Assembly: GCF_016919445.1 (NCBI RefSeq)
Contig: NZ_CP070356.1
Location: forward strand, 5,397,502 to 5,461,501
Direction of reading: 5' to 3'
Source of the DNA: Pseudomonas sp. PDNC002
GTDB taxonomy: Bacteria; Pseudomonadota; Gammaproteobacteria; Pseudomonadales; Pseudomonadaceae
DNA: 64,000 nt
Shown: piece after piece, positions 8,494 to 20,972 of the stretch
How the letters are laid out: the number at the start of each line of letters is the position of its first letter
Position numbering within the stretch: the first letter of the stretch is position 1
Notes under the pieces: generated by a model
What the model was told of the DNA's origin: nothing
Seen by the model: only the letters and a program-made list of their open reading frames with translations
The model's database searches: none
Translations under genes and position numbers: made by a program

Positions 8494-9438
8494 ATGACCG
8501 ACTTTCTTCCCCTGCTCGACGCACTGCTGATCGAACTGCGCCAGCCGCAGGTCCGCGACCTTGCCTGGACGCTACTCTCCCCGCCGCTGCTGCAGCCTGG
8601 CAGCCCTGCCCTGCGCCACCCGTTGGCGGCCAGCCGCTGGCATTCGAACCCGACGACACTCGCGGACTGGCTGCTGGCCCAGGAACACGCCCCCGCGAAC
8701 CTGCTGGCGGCGCTTGCGGCCGCGCCGCACCAACGGCTCGGTCGCTACTACGAGCGCCTGTGGCAATACGCCCTGGAACAGGCGCCGGACCTGCACCTGA
8801 TCGCCGCCAACCTGCCGGTGCGCAACAACGGCCATACGCTGGGCGAGCTGGACCTGCTGCTGGAGGACGACGACGGGCTGCATCACCTGGAACTGGCCAT
8901 CAAGCTCTACCTCGGCCCCAGTGACGACGGGCCCAACGCCTGGCTCGGCCCTGGCGCCGAGGACCACCTGCTGCGCAAGATCGAGCACTTCTACCAGCAT
9001 CAGTTGCCCCTCTCCGCCACGCCCGAGGGGCTGGCCGTGGTACGCGAGTTCAGCCAGGCAACCCCTGCGCCCAGCCTCTGGCTGGGCGGCTATCTGTTCT
9101 ATTCCTGGCCCACGCCCTGCCCGCCCCCGGCGGGCGCCAGCGACAACCACCGCCGCGGCCGCTGGCTGCACCGGCGCCATTGGCCGGTCTATCAGGCGCA
9201 GCACCCCCACGGCTGGCAGGCGCTGTCGCGCAAACACTGGCTATCGCCGGCAGCCTGCGACGAGGAGGACTGCTGGAGCGCGGAGCGATTCACCAACTGG
9301 CTCGCCGAATTGCCGGAGGACGGTTTCCCGCAGATGCTGGTGCGCCTCGACTACCGCGAGGGCCGCTGGCGGGAGCAGGAACGGCTGTTCCTGGTCGGCG
9401 ACCGTTGGCCCCGCGTGCACGGCGGCTATACGCGCTGA
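8494..9438 (+). CDS. DUF1853 family protein
   Basis: A 314-residue protein of the DUF1853 family. It starts MTDFLPLLDALLIELRQP and contains the conserved central block LGELDLLLEDDDGLHHLELA followed by KLYLG, which resembles a PD-(D/E)xK nuclease-like core (E-D-L then E-x-x-x-K); this resemblance is my reading and is not proof of nuclease activity. No signal peptide. Its last 13 bases overlap the end of the convergent desulfhydrase gene. Confidence 0.85.
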   Translation: MTDFLPLLDALLIELRQPQVRDLAWTLLSPPLLQPGSPALRHPLAASRWHSNPTTLADWLLAQEHAPANLLAALAAAPHQRLGRYYERLWQYALEQAPDLHLIAANLPVRNNGHTLGELDLLLEDDDGLHHLELAIKLYLGPSDDGPNAWLGPGAEDHLLRKIEHFYQHQLPLSATPEGLAVVREFSQATPAPSLWLGGYLFYSWPTPCPPPAGASDNHRRGRWLHRRHWPVYQAQHPHGWQALSRKHWLSPAACDEEDCWSAERFTNWLAELPEDGFPQMLVRLDYREGRWREQERLFLVGDRWPRVHGGYTR

Positions 9439-10370
9439 GCGGCCAGACCCCGCAGGCGCTCGTCCAGCGCCCGGCGTCCCTGCAAACCACCGCTGTGAAT
9501 AGCGACGATGCGGCTGCCGCGCGCGATGCGCCCAGCCGCCATCTCATCGTGCAACGCCCGTAGCAGCTTGCCGGCATACAACGGTTCGAGGGGCACGCCG
9601 CATTCGGCTTCGGTATCCAGGAGGAAGCGCGCCAACACGGGATCGATGCGGGCGAAACCACCACGGCTGGCATCGATCAGCCGATAGCCGGCATCCTCTA
9701 CACCCGCCTCCAGCAGCAACGCCGGGACCTGCACCTCGACGCCATGGCCCGGCGGCACCGCCGTGGTCCCCGTCACCGGATGCCGTCCTCCCTCGCCCAG
9801 CACCAGCCCGGCCAGCGTGGTGCCGGTGCCGCAAGCGACCCACAGCTGGTCGTAGTCATCCCAGCCGATGCTGCCCAGTTGCTGGCGAATCTGCTCGGTC
9901 AGCGCCACGCACCCCAGCGCTCCGGGCAGCCCGCCGCCGCCCTCGCCGACCGCCAGCAGATGCGGATAGCGCGCCTGCCAGGGCGTCCAGAAATCCGCAT
10001 CGTTGCGTCGCCGATAGCCGGCATAACCCAGCCAGTGCAACTGCATGCCCAGCTCGCGCAGATCGGCGACCGTGGGGTTGTCCTGCGGGTCGCCACGCAG
10101 CAGGCCGACGGTCTCGAAGCCGAACAGCGCCCCGGCCGCCGCCACCGCATGCAGGTGATTGGAATGCGCGCCGCCCAGCGTCATCACGCCTTCGAGGCCA
10201 TGATCGGCGGCCTGCTTCAGATAGGGTGCCAGCTTGAACCACTTGTTGCCGGAAACCCGCTCATCGACGAGGTCCAGGCGCAACAACGCCAGCTCGATGC
10301 CGGCGCGTTCGAGCCATTCCAGGCGTACGGATTGCAGCGGCGCGACGGGGCGCCAATCGGGATACAGCAA
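9426..10370 (-). CDS. PLP-dependent 1-aminocyclopropane-1-carboxylate deaminase / D-cysteine desulfhydrase family enzyme
   Basis: A 314-residue fold-type II PLP enzyme. The PLP lysine is in SGNKWFKLAPYL, and GGAHSNHLHA is the conserved phosphate/substrate loop; GTGTTLAGL is the glycine-rich PLP phosphate site. Family members act on ACC, D-cysteine or related amino acids, and substrate cannot be assigned from motifs alone. It lies nine bases downstream of the coiled-coil gene on the same strand, suggesting cotranscription. Confidence 0.85.
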   Translation of the reverse strand: MLYPDWRPVAPLQSVRLEWLERAGIELALLRLDLVDERVSGNKWFKLAPYLKQAADHGLEGVMTLGGAHSNHLHAVAAAGALFGFETVGLLRGDPQDNPTVADLRELGMQLHWLGYAGYRRRNDADFWTPWQARYPHLLAVGEGGGGLPGALGCVALTEQIRQQLGSIGWDDYDQLWVACGTGTTLAGLVLGEGGRHPVTGTTAVPPGHGVEVQVPALLLEAGVEDAGYRLIDASRGGFARIDPVLARFLLDTEAECGVPLEPLYAGKLLRALHDEMAAGRIARGSRIVAIHSGGLQGRRALDERLRGLAAQRV

Positions 10371-10379
10371 CGCGCCCGC

Positions 10380-11840
10380 TTAACCGGTGGTGACGCTGCG
10401 CAGCCGGCCGGCGCTCTTGTGGCGAGTGCAACAGTTGCTGTCGCCATCGACGAAGCGGCCGGGCGTTTCCACGCGATCGATGGGCATGGCGCAACGCTCG
10501 CCGTTGGACAGCCGCCCCTCGCAGGCCGGCTGTTGGTAATGGGCGAGCCATTGACGGTATTGGTCTTCGGAGACAAAGCACTTGGCGGCGGCAAAGGCCA
10601 TGGGGTTTTCCTGGTAGCGGGCGACATCCTGCAGCGACAGGGTCAGATGCCCGGCGCCGGGATGGTACACCACGAAGATCACCCCCATGCCGGATAGCCG
10701 CTCCAGCACCGAGCCGTCGGCCGCCTTGGCCGCCAGCGCGTCCAGTTCCTGGCGCAGGCTTTGCGCACCCTGCTGCAACTGGCTGGCGAGCTCGCGCAGC
10801 TGGGTAGTTTCATCGCGCAGCTGTTCGGCCTCACGGCGCAACGTCTGGTTTTCCTCTTGCAGTTGCTGGTCCAGCTCATTGCGGTAGCCGAGCTCGACGT
10901 CACGAACGGAAATCTGTTCCTTGTAGCGCGCTTCGAGGGACGCCATCCGGGTACGGGCCTCTTCCTCGATCTGCTGGCGCAATTGCTCCAGCTCGTCCCG
11001 GCCGCTCTGCTCGATATGCCGCAGTTGCGCGGTCAGTTCCTCGCGCCCGCGCTGGAAACCATTGGCCTGGCCATCCAGTTCGCGGCGCAGGCCGGCGTTG
11101 ATCTCTTCCTCGCGCTTGAGGCCGTCGCGCAGCGCCGAGAGCTCGGCCTGCAGCACCTTGACCTGCTCCTGCGCGCCGAGCTTCAGGCGGCCGAGCTCCT
11201 GCTCGTGCTGCTGGCTGATCTGCGACAGGCGGGTTTCATGCTGGCCAAGCAGTTCGGCGGTCTTCTGCTGGTGCTCCTGGAGCATGGCGCGGGCGAGCTT
11301 TTCGGCCTCCTCGCGCGACTCTTCGGCGGGCGCATACCACTGGTGCTCGTCGGCCATCTGCAGGCGTTCGAGTTCCACCGCCACCGGCTCTTCCTCGACC
11401 AGCACGCCGAGGCTATTGCGCTTGATCGATTCGCGCAGCTCGACCAAATGATTCCTGCTGGCGTCCAGGGTGGGGTCCCACAGGTGCATCTGGTGCCAGG
11501 ACACCGGGCATTGGCTGCGGCAGGCCAGGCGAATAGGGCCTGCGCCCATGTCGGGACCACGCCCGGCGCGGTCGGCGAGATTGCGCAGCGGCAAGTTCCA
11601 GCCGCGGTCGGCCTCGCCCTTCTCGTCGAAGTCCAGGTAGAAGAACACCACCGCCTTGACCAGCAGGCGCGGGTTGATCAGCACGTAGGCGAGCTGCATC
11701 TGCCGGTCCGCGTACTCGGGCATCTGCACGACGTTGTCGAGCAGCGCTTCGAATTCGGGGTAGAGCATTTCCTTGCAGACACCACGGTCGTTGAAGAAGA
11801 CAACGGCTTCCACCATTTGAGGCTTCTTCTGCATGCTCAT
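10380..11840 (-). CDS. Coiled-coil protein of unknown function (PA3091-like)
   Basis: A 486-residue soluble protein in three parts. Residues about 1-145 form a globular domain (MVEAVVFFNDRGVCKEMLYP). Residues about 155-400 are a long Glu/Gln/Leu-rich coiled coil. The last 80 residues carry a Cys/His set (ACEGRLSNGERCAMP, then GDSNCCTRHK) that could bind zinc. The start ATG 11840 has an AGAGG box seven bases upstream. Relatives in Pseudomonas are sometimes labelled ParA-like or chromosome partitioning, but I see no Walker motif, so I do not support that. It precedes the desulfhydrase gene by nine bases. Confidence 0.75.
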   Translation of the reverse strand: MSMQKKPQMVEAVVFFNDRGVCKEMLYPEFEALLDNVVQMPEYADRQMQLAYVLINPRLLVKAVVFFYLDFDEKGEADRGWNLPLRNLADRAGRGPDMGAGPIRLACRSQCPVSWHQMHLWDPTLDASRNHLVELRESIKRNSLGVLVEEEPVAVELERLQMADEHQWYAPAEESREEAEKLARAMLQEHQQKTAELLGQHETRLSQISQQHEQELGRLKLGAQEQVKVLQAELSALRDGLKREEEINAGLRRELDGQANGFQRGREELTAQLRHIEQSGRDELEQLRQQIEEEARTRMASLEARYKEQISVRDVELGYRNELDQQLQEENQTLRREAEQLRDETTQLRELASQLQQGAQSLRQELDALAAKAADGSVLERLSGMGVIFVVYHPGAGHLTLSLQDVARYQENPMAFAAAKCFVSEDQYRQWLAHYQQPACEGRLSNGERCAMPIDRVETPGRFVDGDSNCCTRHKSAGRLRSVTTG

Positions 11841-11893
11841 CGATTGACCTCTGGGCCGGTGCGGGATGAAGTCGAGGACCTACCGGAAACGCA

Positions 11894-11917
11894 GCACTCT
11901 GAGTGCAGGAAATTTCC
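11894..11917. promoter_or_regulatory. Adjacent palindromes upstream of the coiled-coil gene
   Basis: GCACTC-T-GAGTGC (11894-11906) and GGAAATTTCC (11908-11917) lie next to each other about 55 bases upstream of the start. They may be operator sites. No sigma-70 boxes are obvious nearby. Confidence 0.35.
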
Positions 11918-12049
11918 GACATCCGGGCAAGTCTAGGGGAATTAATGTCGCAGGCAATGTGACTGGGTTGGCACCGGACCGGCTGGTCAGGTCCGGTGGT
12001 TAACCGGCTGGGGAGTTTTGTGACGCGGTTAAATATTTGGTGAGAATTC

Positions 12050-12081
12050 CGGGCCCCACCGGGAACTTTCCGGGGCCCGGA
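12050..12081 (-). terminator. Stem-loop after fadH
   Basis: Nine-base GC-only arms CCGGGCCCC and GGGGCCCGG lie just past the fadH stop. The following bases are only mildly T-rich (AATTCT), so it is a strong hairpin but not a textbook rho-independent terminator. Confidence 0.55.
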
Positions 12082-12089
12082 TTTGCGAC

Positions 12090-14156
<2,067 letters not shown>

Positions 14157-14242
14157 TCAGCCTGCAGTATCGGAACGGCAAGGCATGGGGCGCGGTCGGT
14201 ATGGGGCAGACTCTAAGGAGCGCACCCGCCGCGCTCAATGAT

Positions 14243-14274
14243 CGAAAATGACAAGTTACTGACCAAAGATGACA
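14243..14274. promoter_or_regulatory. Direct repeats 21 bases apart, candidate AraC-family site
   Basis: CGAAAATGACA (14243-14253) and CAAAGATGACA (14264-14274) match at 9 of 11 positions and are spaced by exactly 21 bases, two helical turns. That is the usual form of AraC/XylS operators. They lie between fadH and the nitrilase-araC operon. Confidence 0.45.
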
Positions 14275-14339
14275 CCCCGACTTGGCAACGCCCGGCCCAA
14301 CCCCTACCCTGTGGTGCACCCCATGAGTACCCTTTCTTT

Positions 14340-15458
14340 ATGCGCAAGCTGATCTTCCTCGTCCTGGTCGTCCTCTTCGCCGGCTACGCCGGTTGGGCGG
14401 AGCGTCGCCCGGTCGGCCATTACCTGTCCGACCTGCGCAGCCAGGTCGCGCTCAACCAGGGCCAGCCGTCCGAGCGCGGCAACCTGCTGGGCGTACAGCC
14501 GGAGCTGTTCACCCAGGACTACCAGAGCGTCGAGCGCCTGCGCCTGAAGTTCCACGCCTACCTGGCCAAGGCCCGTGACGAGGGCCTGATCAACCCGCGC
14601 ACCATCGTGGTCTTCCCCGAACACATCGGCACCTGGCTGGTGGCCGCTGGCGAAAAGCCCGAGGTTTACCAGACCGAGCACCTGACCGAGGCCATGGAAT
14701 GGATGGTCGCCAGCAACCCGCTGAAACTCGCGCGCGGCTGGCTCGGCGCGAAGAGCGAAGATCGCATGGCCGACGCGCTGTTCCGCATGAAGGCGGTGGA
14801 CATGGCCCACGACTACCAGACGCTGTTCGGCGGCCTGGCGAAGGAATTCGGCGTGACCATCGTCGCCGGCTCTATCGTGCTACCCAATCCACGCATCGTC
14901 GAAGGCCAGATCCGCACCGGCAATGGCCGTCTCTACAACGTCACCCAGGTGTTCGGCAGCGACGGCCTGCCGCTGGGCAAACCGCAGCGCAAGCTGTTCC
15001 CCATCGACGACGAGAAAGGCTTCACCCGTGGCGGCGACCCCGACGACCTGCAGGTCCTGCAGACTCCGGCCGGACGCCTGGGCGTACTGATCTGCGCCGA
15101 CAGTTGGTATCCGGCGAGCTACGCGGCGCTGGCGGCGAACAAACCCGACATCGTCGCGGTGCCCGCCTTCCTCACCGGCAACGGCAACTGGAGCAAACCC
15201 TGGAAGGGCTATAACGGCGCAGCCACGCCTTCTGACGTAACGCTCAAGCCTGGCGAGCTGACCGAAGGCGAAGCCTGGGAACGCCTGGCTCTGGCCGGCC
15301 GCCTCGGCGAAAGCGGCGCCCATGCCGGCATCACCGTGTTCATGCGCGGCCACCTGTGGGACCTGGGCAGCGACGGCCGCAGCCTGGTCGTCAGCGGCAG
15401 CAACCACACCCTGGCGCCCGACGGCCCCGGTGCGCGCCTGATCAACCTCTGGCTATGA
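14340..15458 (+). CDS. Membrane-anchored carbon-nitrogen hydrolase (nitrilase superfamily)
   Basis: A 372-residue protein with an N-terminal hydrophobic segment (MRKLIFLVLVVLFAGYAG) acting as signal or anchor, followed by a nitrilase-fold domain. The catalytic triad is visible: Glu in VVFPEHIG, Lys in PQRKLFPIDDE, Cys in LGVLICADSWYP. This points to amide or nitrile hydrolysis outside the cytoplasm, substrate unknown. The start at 14340 is chosen because the signal segment begins there; the ribosome site is weak. Its stop overlaps the start of the AraC gene (ATGA), so the two form an operon. Confidence 0.85.
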   Translation: MRKLIFLVLVVLFAGYAGWAERRPVGHYLSDLRSQVALNQGQPSERGNLLGVQPELFTQDYQSVERLRLKFHAYLAKARDEGLINPRTIVVFPEHIGTWLVAAGEKPEVYQTEHLTEAMEWMVASNPLKLARGWLGAKSEDRMADALFRMKAVDMAHDYQTLFGGLAKEFGVTIVAGSIVLPNPRIVEGQIRTGNGRLYNVTQVFGSDGLPLGKPQRKLFPIDDEKGFTRGGDPDDLQVLQTPAGRLGVLICADSWYPASYAALAANKPDIVAVPAFLTGNGNWSKPWKGYNGAATPSDVTLKPGELTEGEAWERLALAGRLGESGAHAGITVFMRGHLWDLGSDGRSLVVSGSNHTLAPDGPGARLINLWL

Positions 15459-16492
15459 CCCGCCCGACCATGCGTCTGGGCGACCTGTCCGTGGGCTTCG
15501 TCCACAGCCTCACCGACGCCCTGGCGGAAAGCGGCGTTGATCCGCAGCCGCTGCTGCAACAGTACGGACTGGACGCGGCGCGCCTGGGCGAGCCCGGCGC
15601 GCGCCTGTCGATTCCCCGCTACATGCGCCTGGGCCATGCGGCGATCCAGCAGAGTGGCGATCCGGCGCTCGGGCTACGCATGGGCCAGTTGAGCCGCCCA
15701 AGCCAGAGCGGCCTCGCCGGCGTCACGGCCGCACAGGCGCCCAACCTGCGCGCCGCCGCTCGCGCGCTGATCCGCTTCGAACCCCTCTACGCGCAGAACT
15801 ATCGCGGCCAGAGCAGCTTCATCGAGGACGCCAGTGGCGCCTGCCTGCGTTTCTATTCCATCAGCCCGTACAACGCCTACAACCGCTTCGTGGTGGATTC
15901 GGTGCTGGCCGGCTGGGTGAGCATGTTGGGCAGCATCGGGGCGCAGGCGCTGCGTCCGGAGAAGATCGAGATCGAATATCCGGCGCCCGCCTGGGCGGCG
16001 CGCTTCGAGGAGATGTTCGGCTGCCCGGTGGAGTTCGGCGCGCCACACAACCAACTGCGCCTGGATCAGTCGGCGCTGGCACGCGGCAATCCGGACCACT
16101 GCCCGAGCACCTGGCGGCAATTGCTGGATATCTGCGAGAAGGAACTGGAGCAACTGACCCGCACGCGCAGCCTGCGCGAGCGCGTAGCACAGCTGCTGGG
16201 ACCGATGCTCAACGGTCGCGAGCCGGACCTGGAGGAAGTCGCCGCACGCCTCAAGCTGCCGACCTGGACGCTGCGCCGCAAATTGGCCGAGGAAGGCACG
16301 CAGTTCCGCAGCATCCTCAACGACACCCGCCGCGACCTTGCAATGATCTACATCCGCGATACGGACCTTGCCTTCGGCGAGATCGCCTACCTGCTCGGGT
16401 TCGCTTCGGCAGAAGCCTTCCAGCGCGCCTTCAAGCGCTGGAGCGGGCAGACACCGGGCGAATTCCGCCGCGCCCAGCGTCAGAGCGCCTGA
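15455..16492 (+). CDS. AraC family transcriptional regulator
   Basis: A 345-residue regulator of the type with an N-terminal arabinose-binding-like domain (residues about 20-205) and a C-terminal double helix-turn-helix (VAARLKLPTWTLRRKLAEEG and IAYLLGFASAEAFQRAFKRW). The closing sequence SGQTPGEFRR is the standard AraC signature. ATG 15455 overlaps the nitrilase stop. It is likely to control its own operon and perhaps fadH through the direct repeats at 14243-14274. The effector is not known. Confidence 0.93.
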   Translation: MTRPTMRLGDLSVGFVHSLTDALAESGVDPQPLLQQYGLDAARLGEPGARLSIPRYMRLGHAAIQQSGDPALGLRMGQLSRPSQSGLAGVTAAQAPNLRAAARALIRFEPLYAQNYRGQSSFIEDASGACLRFYSISPYNAYNRFVVDSVLAGWVSMLGSIGAQALRPEKIEIEYPAPAWAARFEEMFGCPVEFGAPHNQLRLDQSALARGNPDHCPSTWRQLLDICEKELEQLTRTRSLRERVAQLLGPMLNGREPDLEEVAARLKLPTWTLRRKLAEEGTQFRSILNDTRRDLAMIYIRDTDLAFGEIAYLLGFASAEAFQRAFKRWSGQTPGEFRRAQRQSA

Positions 16493-16579
16493 TCACATCT
16501 CCGTGGCGTCGTCGGCCGGCTCCGGCAGATCCTGTTCCACGGCATGCAGTTCCAGCAGTTCTTCCTGATAGTCGTCCAT
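16493..16579 (-). CDS. 28-residue acidic small protein
   Basis: Reads MDDYQEELLELHAVEQDLPE and then eight more residues ending ATEM. Eleven of 28 residues are Asp or Glu, with no basic residue except one His. An excellent GGAG box sits nine bases before ATG 16579. It is convergent with and directly abuts the AraC stop. The ribosome site and strongly non-random composition support a real gene; function is unknown and it is easily missed because of its size. Confidence 0.6.
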   Translation of the reverse strand: MDDYQEELLELHAVEQDLPEPADDATEM

Positions 16580-16703
16580 TGGCTTTCTCCTGACCGTTCG
16601 ATCCGGTTTTAGCAAAGACCATGGGAAAAAAGCTAGACGCAGAAAGTGACCGACCTGTGACAGCGTCTTACAGTGCAGCCACAGGACTTTTCGGACGGAA
16701 ACG

Positions 16704-16738
16704 AAAAAGCCCTCAGGTATTGCTACCTGAGGGCTTTC
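16704..16738 (-). terminator. Terminator of the Asp/Asp/Val tRNA operon
   Basis: Stem AAAGCCCTCAGGTA with its exact complement and a four-base loop, followed on the minus strand by TTTTTCG, lies just past the last tRNA-Asp. Confidence 0.9.
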
Positions 16739-16743
16739 GAATA

Positions 16744-16820
16744 TGGCGCAGCGGACGGGACTCGAACCCGCGACCCCCGGCGTGACAGGCCGGTATTCTA
16801 ACCGACTGAACTACCGCTGC
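16744..16820 (-). tRNA. tRNA-Asp (GTC)
   Basis: 77 bases including encoded CCA. Acceptor stem GCAGCGG/CCGCTGC, anticodon loop CCTGTCAC with anticodon GTC, and the T loop GGTTCGAGTCC are clear. It is the second of two near-identical copies. Confidence 0.97.
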
Positions 16821-16917
16821 GTGTCGGTTGGACTTGCGTCCGGTACAGCAACCTCCTTGCGCCTGGAGTGAATCACTCGACAAGCTGGTTCGGGGTAGGA
16901 ACCAAGGAGGGGGAAAA

Positions 16918-16994
16918 TGGCGCAGCGGACGGGACTCGAACCCGCGACCCCCGGCGTGACAGGCCGGTATTCTAACCGACTGAACTACCGCTGC
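16918..16994 (-). tRNA. tRNA-Asp (GTC)
   Basis: Same sequence as the copy at 16744-16820, with CCA encoded and anticodon GTC. The 97-base spacer between the copies holds no other gene. Confidence 0.97.
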
Positions 16995-17009
16995 GCGTAA
17001 CTGCGAGAG

Positions 17010-17085
17010 TGGTGGGTGATGACGGGATCGAACCGCCGACCCTCTGCTTGTAAGGCAGATGCTCTCCCGGCTGAGCTAATCACCC
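17010..17085 (-). tRNA. tRNA-Val (TAC)
   Basis: 76 bases with CCA encoded. Acceptor stem GGGTGAT/ATCACCC and anticodon TAC in CCTTACAAG. It is the first gene of the three-tRNA transcript. Confidence 0.97.
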
Positions 17086-17105
17086 TTCGTCTCGAAGTGG
17101 GGCGC

Positions 17106-17133
17106 ATTCTACAGTCGGCAGATCCTAAGTCAA
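17106..17133 (-). promoter_or_regulatory. Sigma-70 promoter of the Val/Asp/Asp tRNA operon
   Basis: TTGACT, 16 bases, TAGAAT, then a GC-rich discriminator GCGCCCC, just before tRNA-Val. GC-rich discriminators like this are typical of stringently controlled stable-RNA promoters. Confidence 0.85.
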
Positions 17134-17208
17134 TGCCCTGATTGAACTTTTTTTCATTTCCCGCGAAAAAAGTTCAGCGTGTGGTTAGCGACCTCGGTGC
17201 GGCTCCAG

Positions 17209-17280
17209 GTTCGCGAGCAAGCTCGCTCCTACAGAGTCAACCTCGCGAGCGCTCTTGTAGGAGCGGGCTTGCTCGCGAAC
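17209..17280. repeat. Paired REP elements (REPIN)
   Basis: TTCGCGAGCAAGCTCGCTCC (from 17210) and its inverted relative TGTAGGAGCGGGCTTGCTCG (from 17257) face each other over about 70 bases. This is a different REP subtype from the one at 5490. It sits where PAO1 has the xcp cluster. Confidence 0.9.
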
Positions 17281-17308
17281 AGCCCACGCTCAGAGTCGGA
17301 GAGCCACA

Positions 17309-17338
17309 AAAGAAAAAGGGCGACCCTCGGGCCGCCCT
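17309..17338 (-). terminator. Terminator of the metZ-SDR unit
   Basis: On the minus strand GGGCGGCCC-GA-GGGTCGCCC is followed by TTTTTCTTTT, about 20 bases past the SDR stop. Confidence 0.85.
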
Positions 17339-17357
17339 CCTCTTCCACGCCCGACCT

Positions 17358-18119
<762 letters not shown>

Positions 18120-18121
18120 GC

Positions 18122-19333
18122 TCACAGCGCGGCCAGGCCTCGCGCCAGGTCGACCTTGATATCGTCGATATCTTCCAGGCCCACGGCGACGCGGATCAGG
18201 TTGTCACGGATGCCGGCGTTCTCGCGTTCCTGCGGCGACAGGCGCCCGTGCGAGGTGGTGGCCGGATGGGCGATGGTGGTCTTGGTATCGCCCAGGTTGG
18301 TGGTGATGGAGATCATCCGGGTCGCGTCGATGAAGCGCCAGGCCGCAGCCTTGTCGCCCTTCACCTCGAAGCTCACCACAGCGCCGAAGCCTTTCTGCTG
18401 ACGCTTGGCCAGCTCGTGCTGCGGATGACTGGGCAGACCGGAGTAGTAGACGCGCTCGATCCCCGGCTGCTGCTCCAGCCACTGCGCCACCTGCTGGGCC
18501 GATGCGCTGTGGGCCTGCATGCGCACGCGCAGGGTTTCCAGGCCCTTGATGAATATCCAGGCGTTGAACGGGCTGAGGGTCGGCCCGGCGGTACGCAGGA
18601 AGCCGACGACGGGCTCCATCTGTGCGCGGCGACCAGCAACCACGCCACCCATGGTGCGGCCCTGGCCATCGATGTACTTGGTCGCCGAGTGGATCACCAC
18701 GTCCGCGCCCAGTTTCAGCGGCTGTTGCAGCGCCGGGGTGCAGAAGCAGTTGTCCACCGCCAGCAGAGCGCCCTTGGCATGGGCGATCTCGGCCAGCGCG
18801 GCGATGTCCACCAACTCGGCCAGCGGGTTGGACGGCGACTCGACGAAGAACAGCTTGGTGTTGGGCTTGCACGCCGCTTCCCAGGCTTTCAGGTCGCTCA
18901 GCGGCGGGTAGTCCACCTCGATGCCGAAACGCTTGAAGTACTTCTCGAACAGGCTGATGGTCGAGCCGAACACGCTGCGCGAGACCAGCACGTGGTCGCC
19001 GGCGCTGCACAGGCTCATCACCAGGGAAAGAATCGCCGACATGCCGGTGGACGTGGCCACCGCCTGCTCGGCGCCTTCGAGCGCGGCAATACGCTCCTCG
19101 AAGGTGCGCACTGTCGGGTTGGTGTAGCGCGAATAGACGTTGCCCGGCACTTCACCGGCGAAACGCGCGGCCGCGTCGGCCGCGCTGCGGAACACGTAGC
19201 TGGAGGTGGTGAACAGGCCTTCGCCGTGCTCACCTTCCGGGGTGCGGCGTTGACCGGCGCGTACCGCCAGGGTGTCGAAGCTGACGCCCTCGAGGTCGCT
19301 GTCCAGCCGGCCGGCTTCCCAATCCTGAGCCAT
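18122..19333 (-). CDS. metZ: O-succinylhomoserine sulfhydrylase
   Basis: A 403-residue PLP enzyme of the Cys/Met metabolism family that makes homocysteine directly from O-succinylhomoserine and sulfide in methionine synthesis. The PLP lysine is in [27 protein letters not shown] and STGMSAIL are family motifs. Placement between purF and the SDR gene matches the metZ locus of Pseudomonas, which supports MetZ over cystathionine synthase or lyase. Confidence 0.94.
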   Translation of the reverse strand: MAQDWEAGRLDSDLEGVSFDTLAVRAGQRRTPEGEHGEGLFTTSSYVFRSAADAAARFAGEVPGNVYSRYTNPTVRTFEERIAALEGAEQAVATSTGMSAILSLVMSLCSAGDHVLVSRSVFGSTISLFEKYFKRFGIEVDYPPLSDLKAWEAACKPNTKLFFVESPSNPLAELVDIAALAEIAHAKGALLAVDNCFCTPALQQPLKLGADVVIHSATKYIDGQGRTMGGVVAGRRAQMEPVVGFLRTAGPTLSPFNAWIFIKGLETLRVRMQAHSASAQQVAQWLEQQPGIERVYYSGLPSHPQHELAKRQQKGFGAVVSFEVKGDKAAAWRFIDATRMISITTNLGDTKTTIAHPATTSHGRLSPQERENAGIRDNLIRVAVGLEDIDDIKVDLARGLAAL

Positions 19334-19360
19334 GCCCTGTTCTCCCTATCGTTTTCTAAG

Positions 19361-20866
<1,506 letters not shown>

Positions 20867-20972
20867 GCGACGCAACCCCTAGTTGGTGTTCAGGCTAAAA
20901 CAATTCCGTATTTGGCAGTATCCACCGGACCTGCCATAGCGGCGACGGCTACCCGTCGCCTGTGCCTGCCCG

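Noticed and set aside
16744..17085. tRNA cluster as an integrated-element attachment site
   Set aside because: No integrase, no partial tRNA copy beyond full-length duplicates and no foreign composition nearby.
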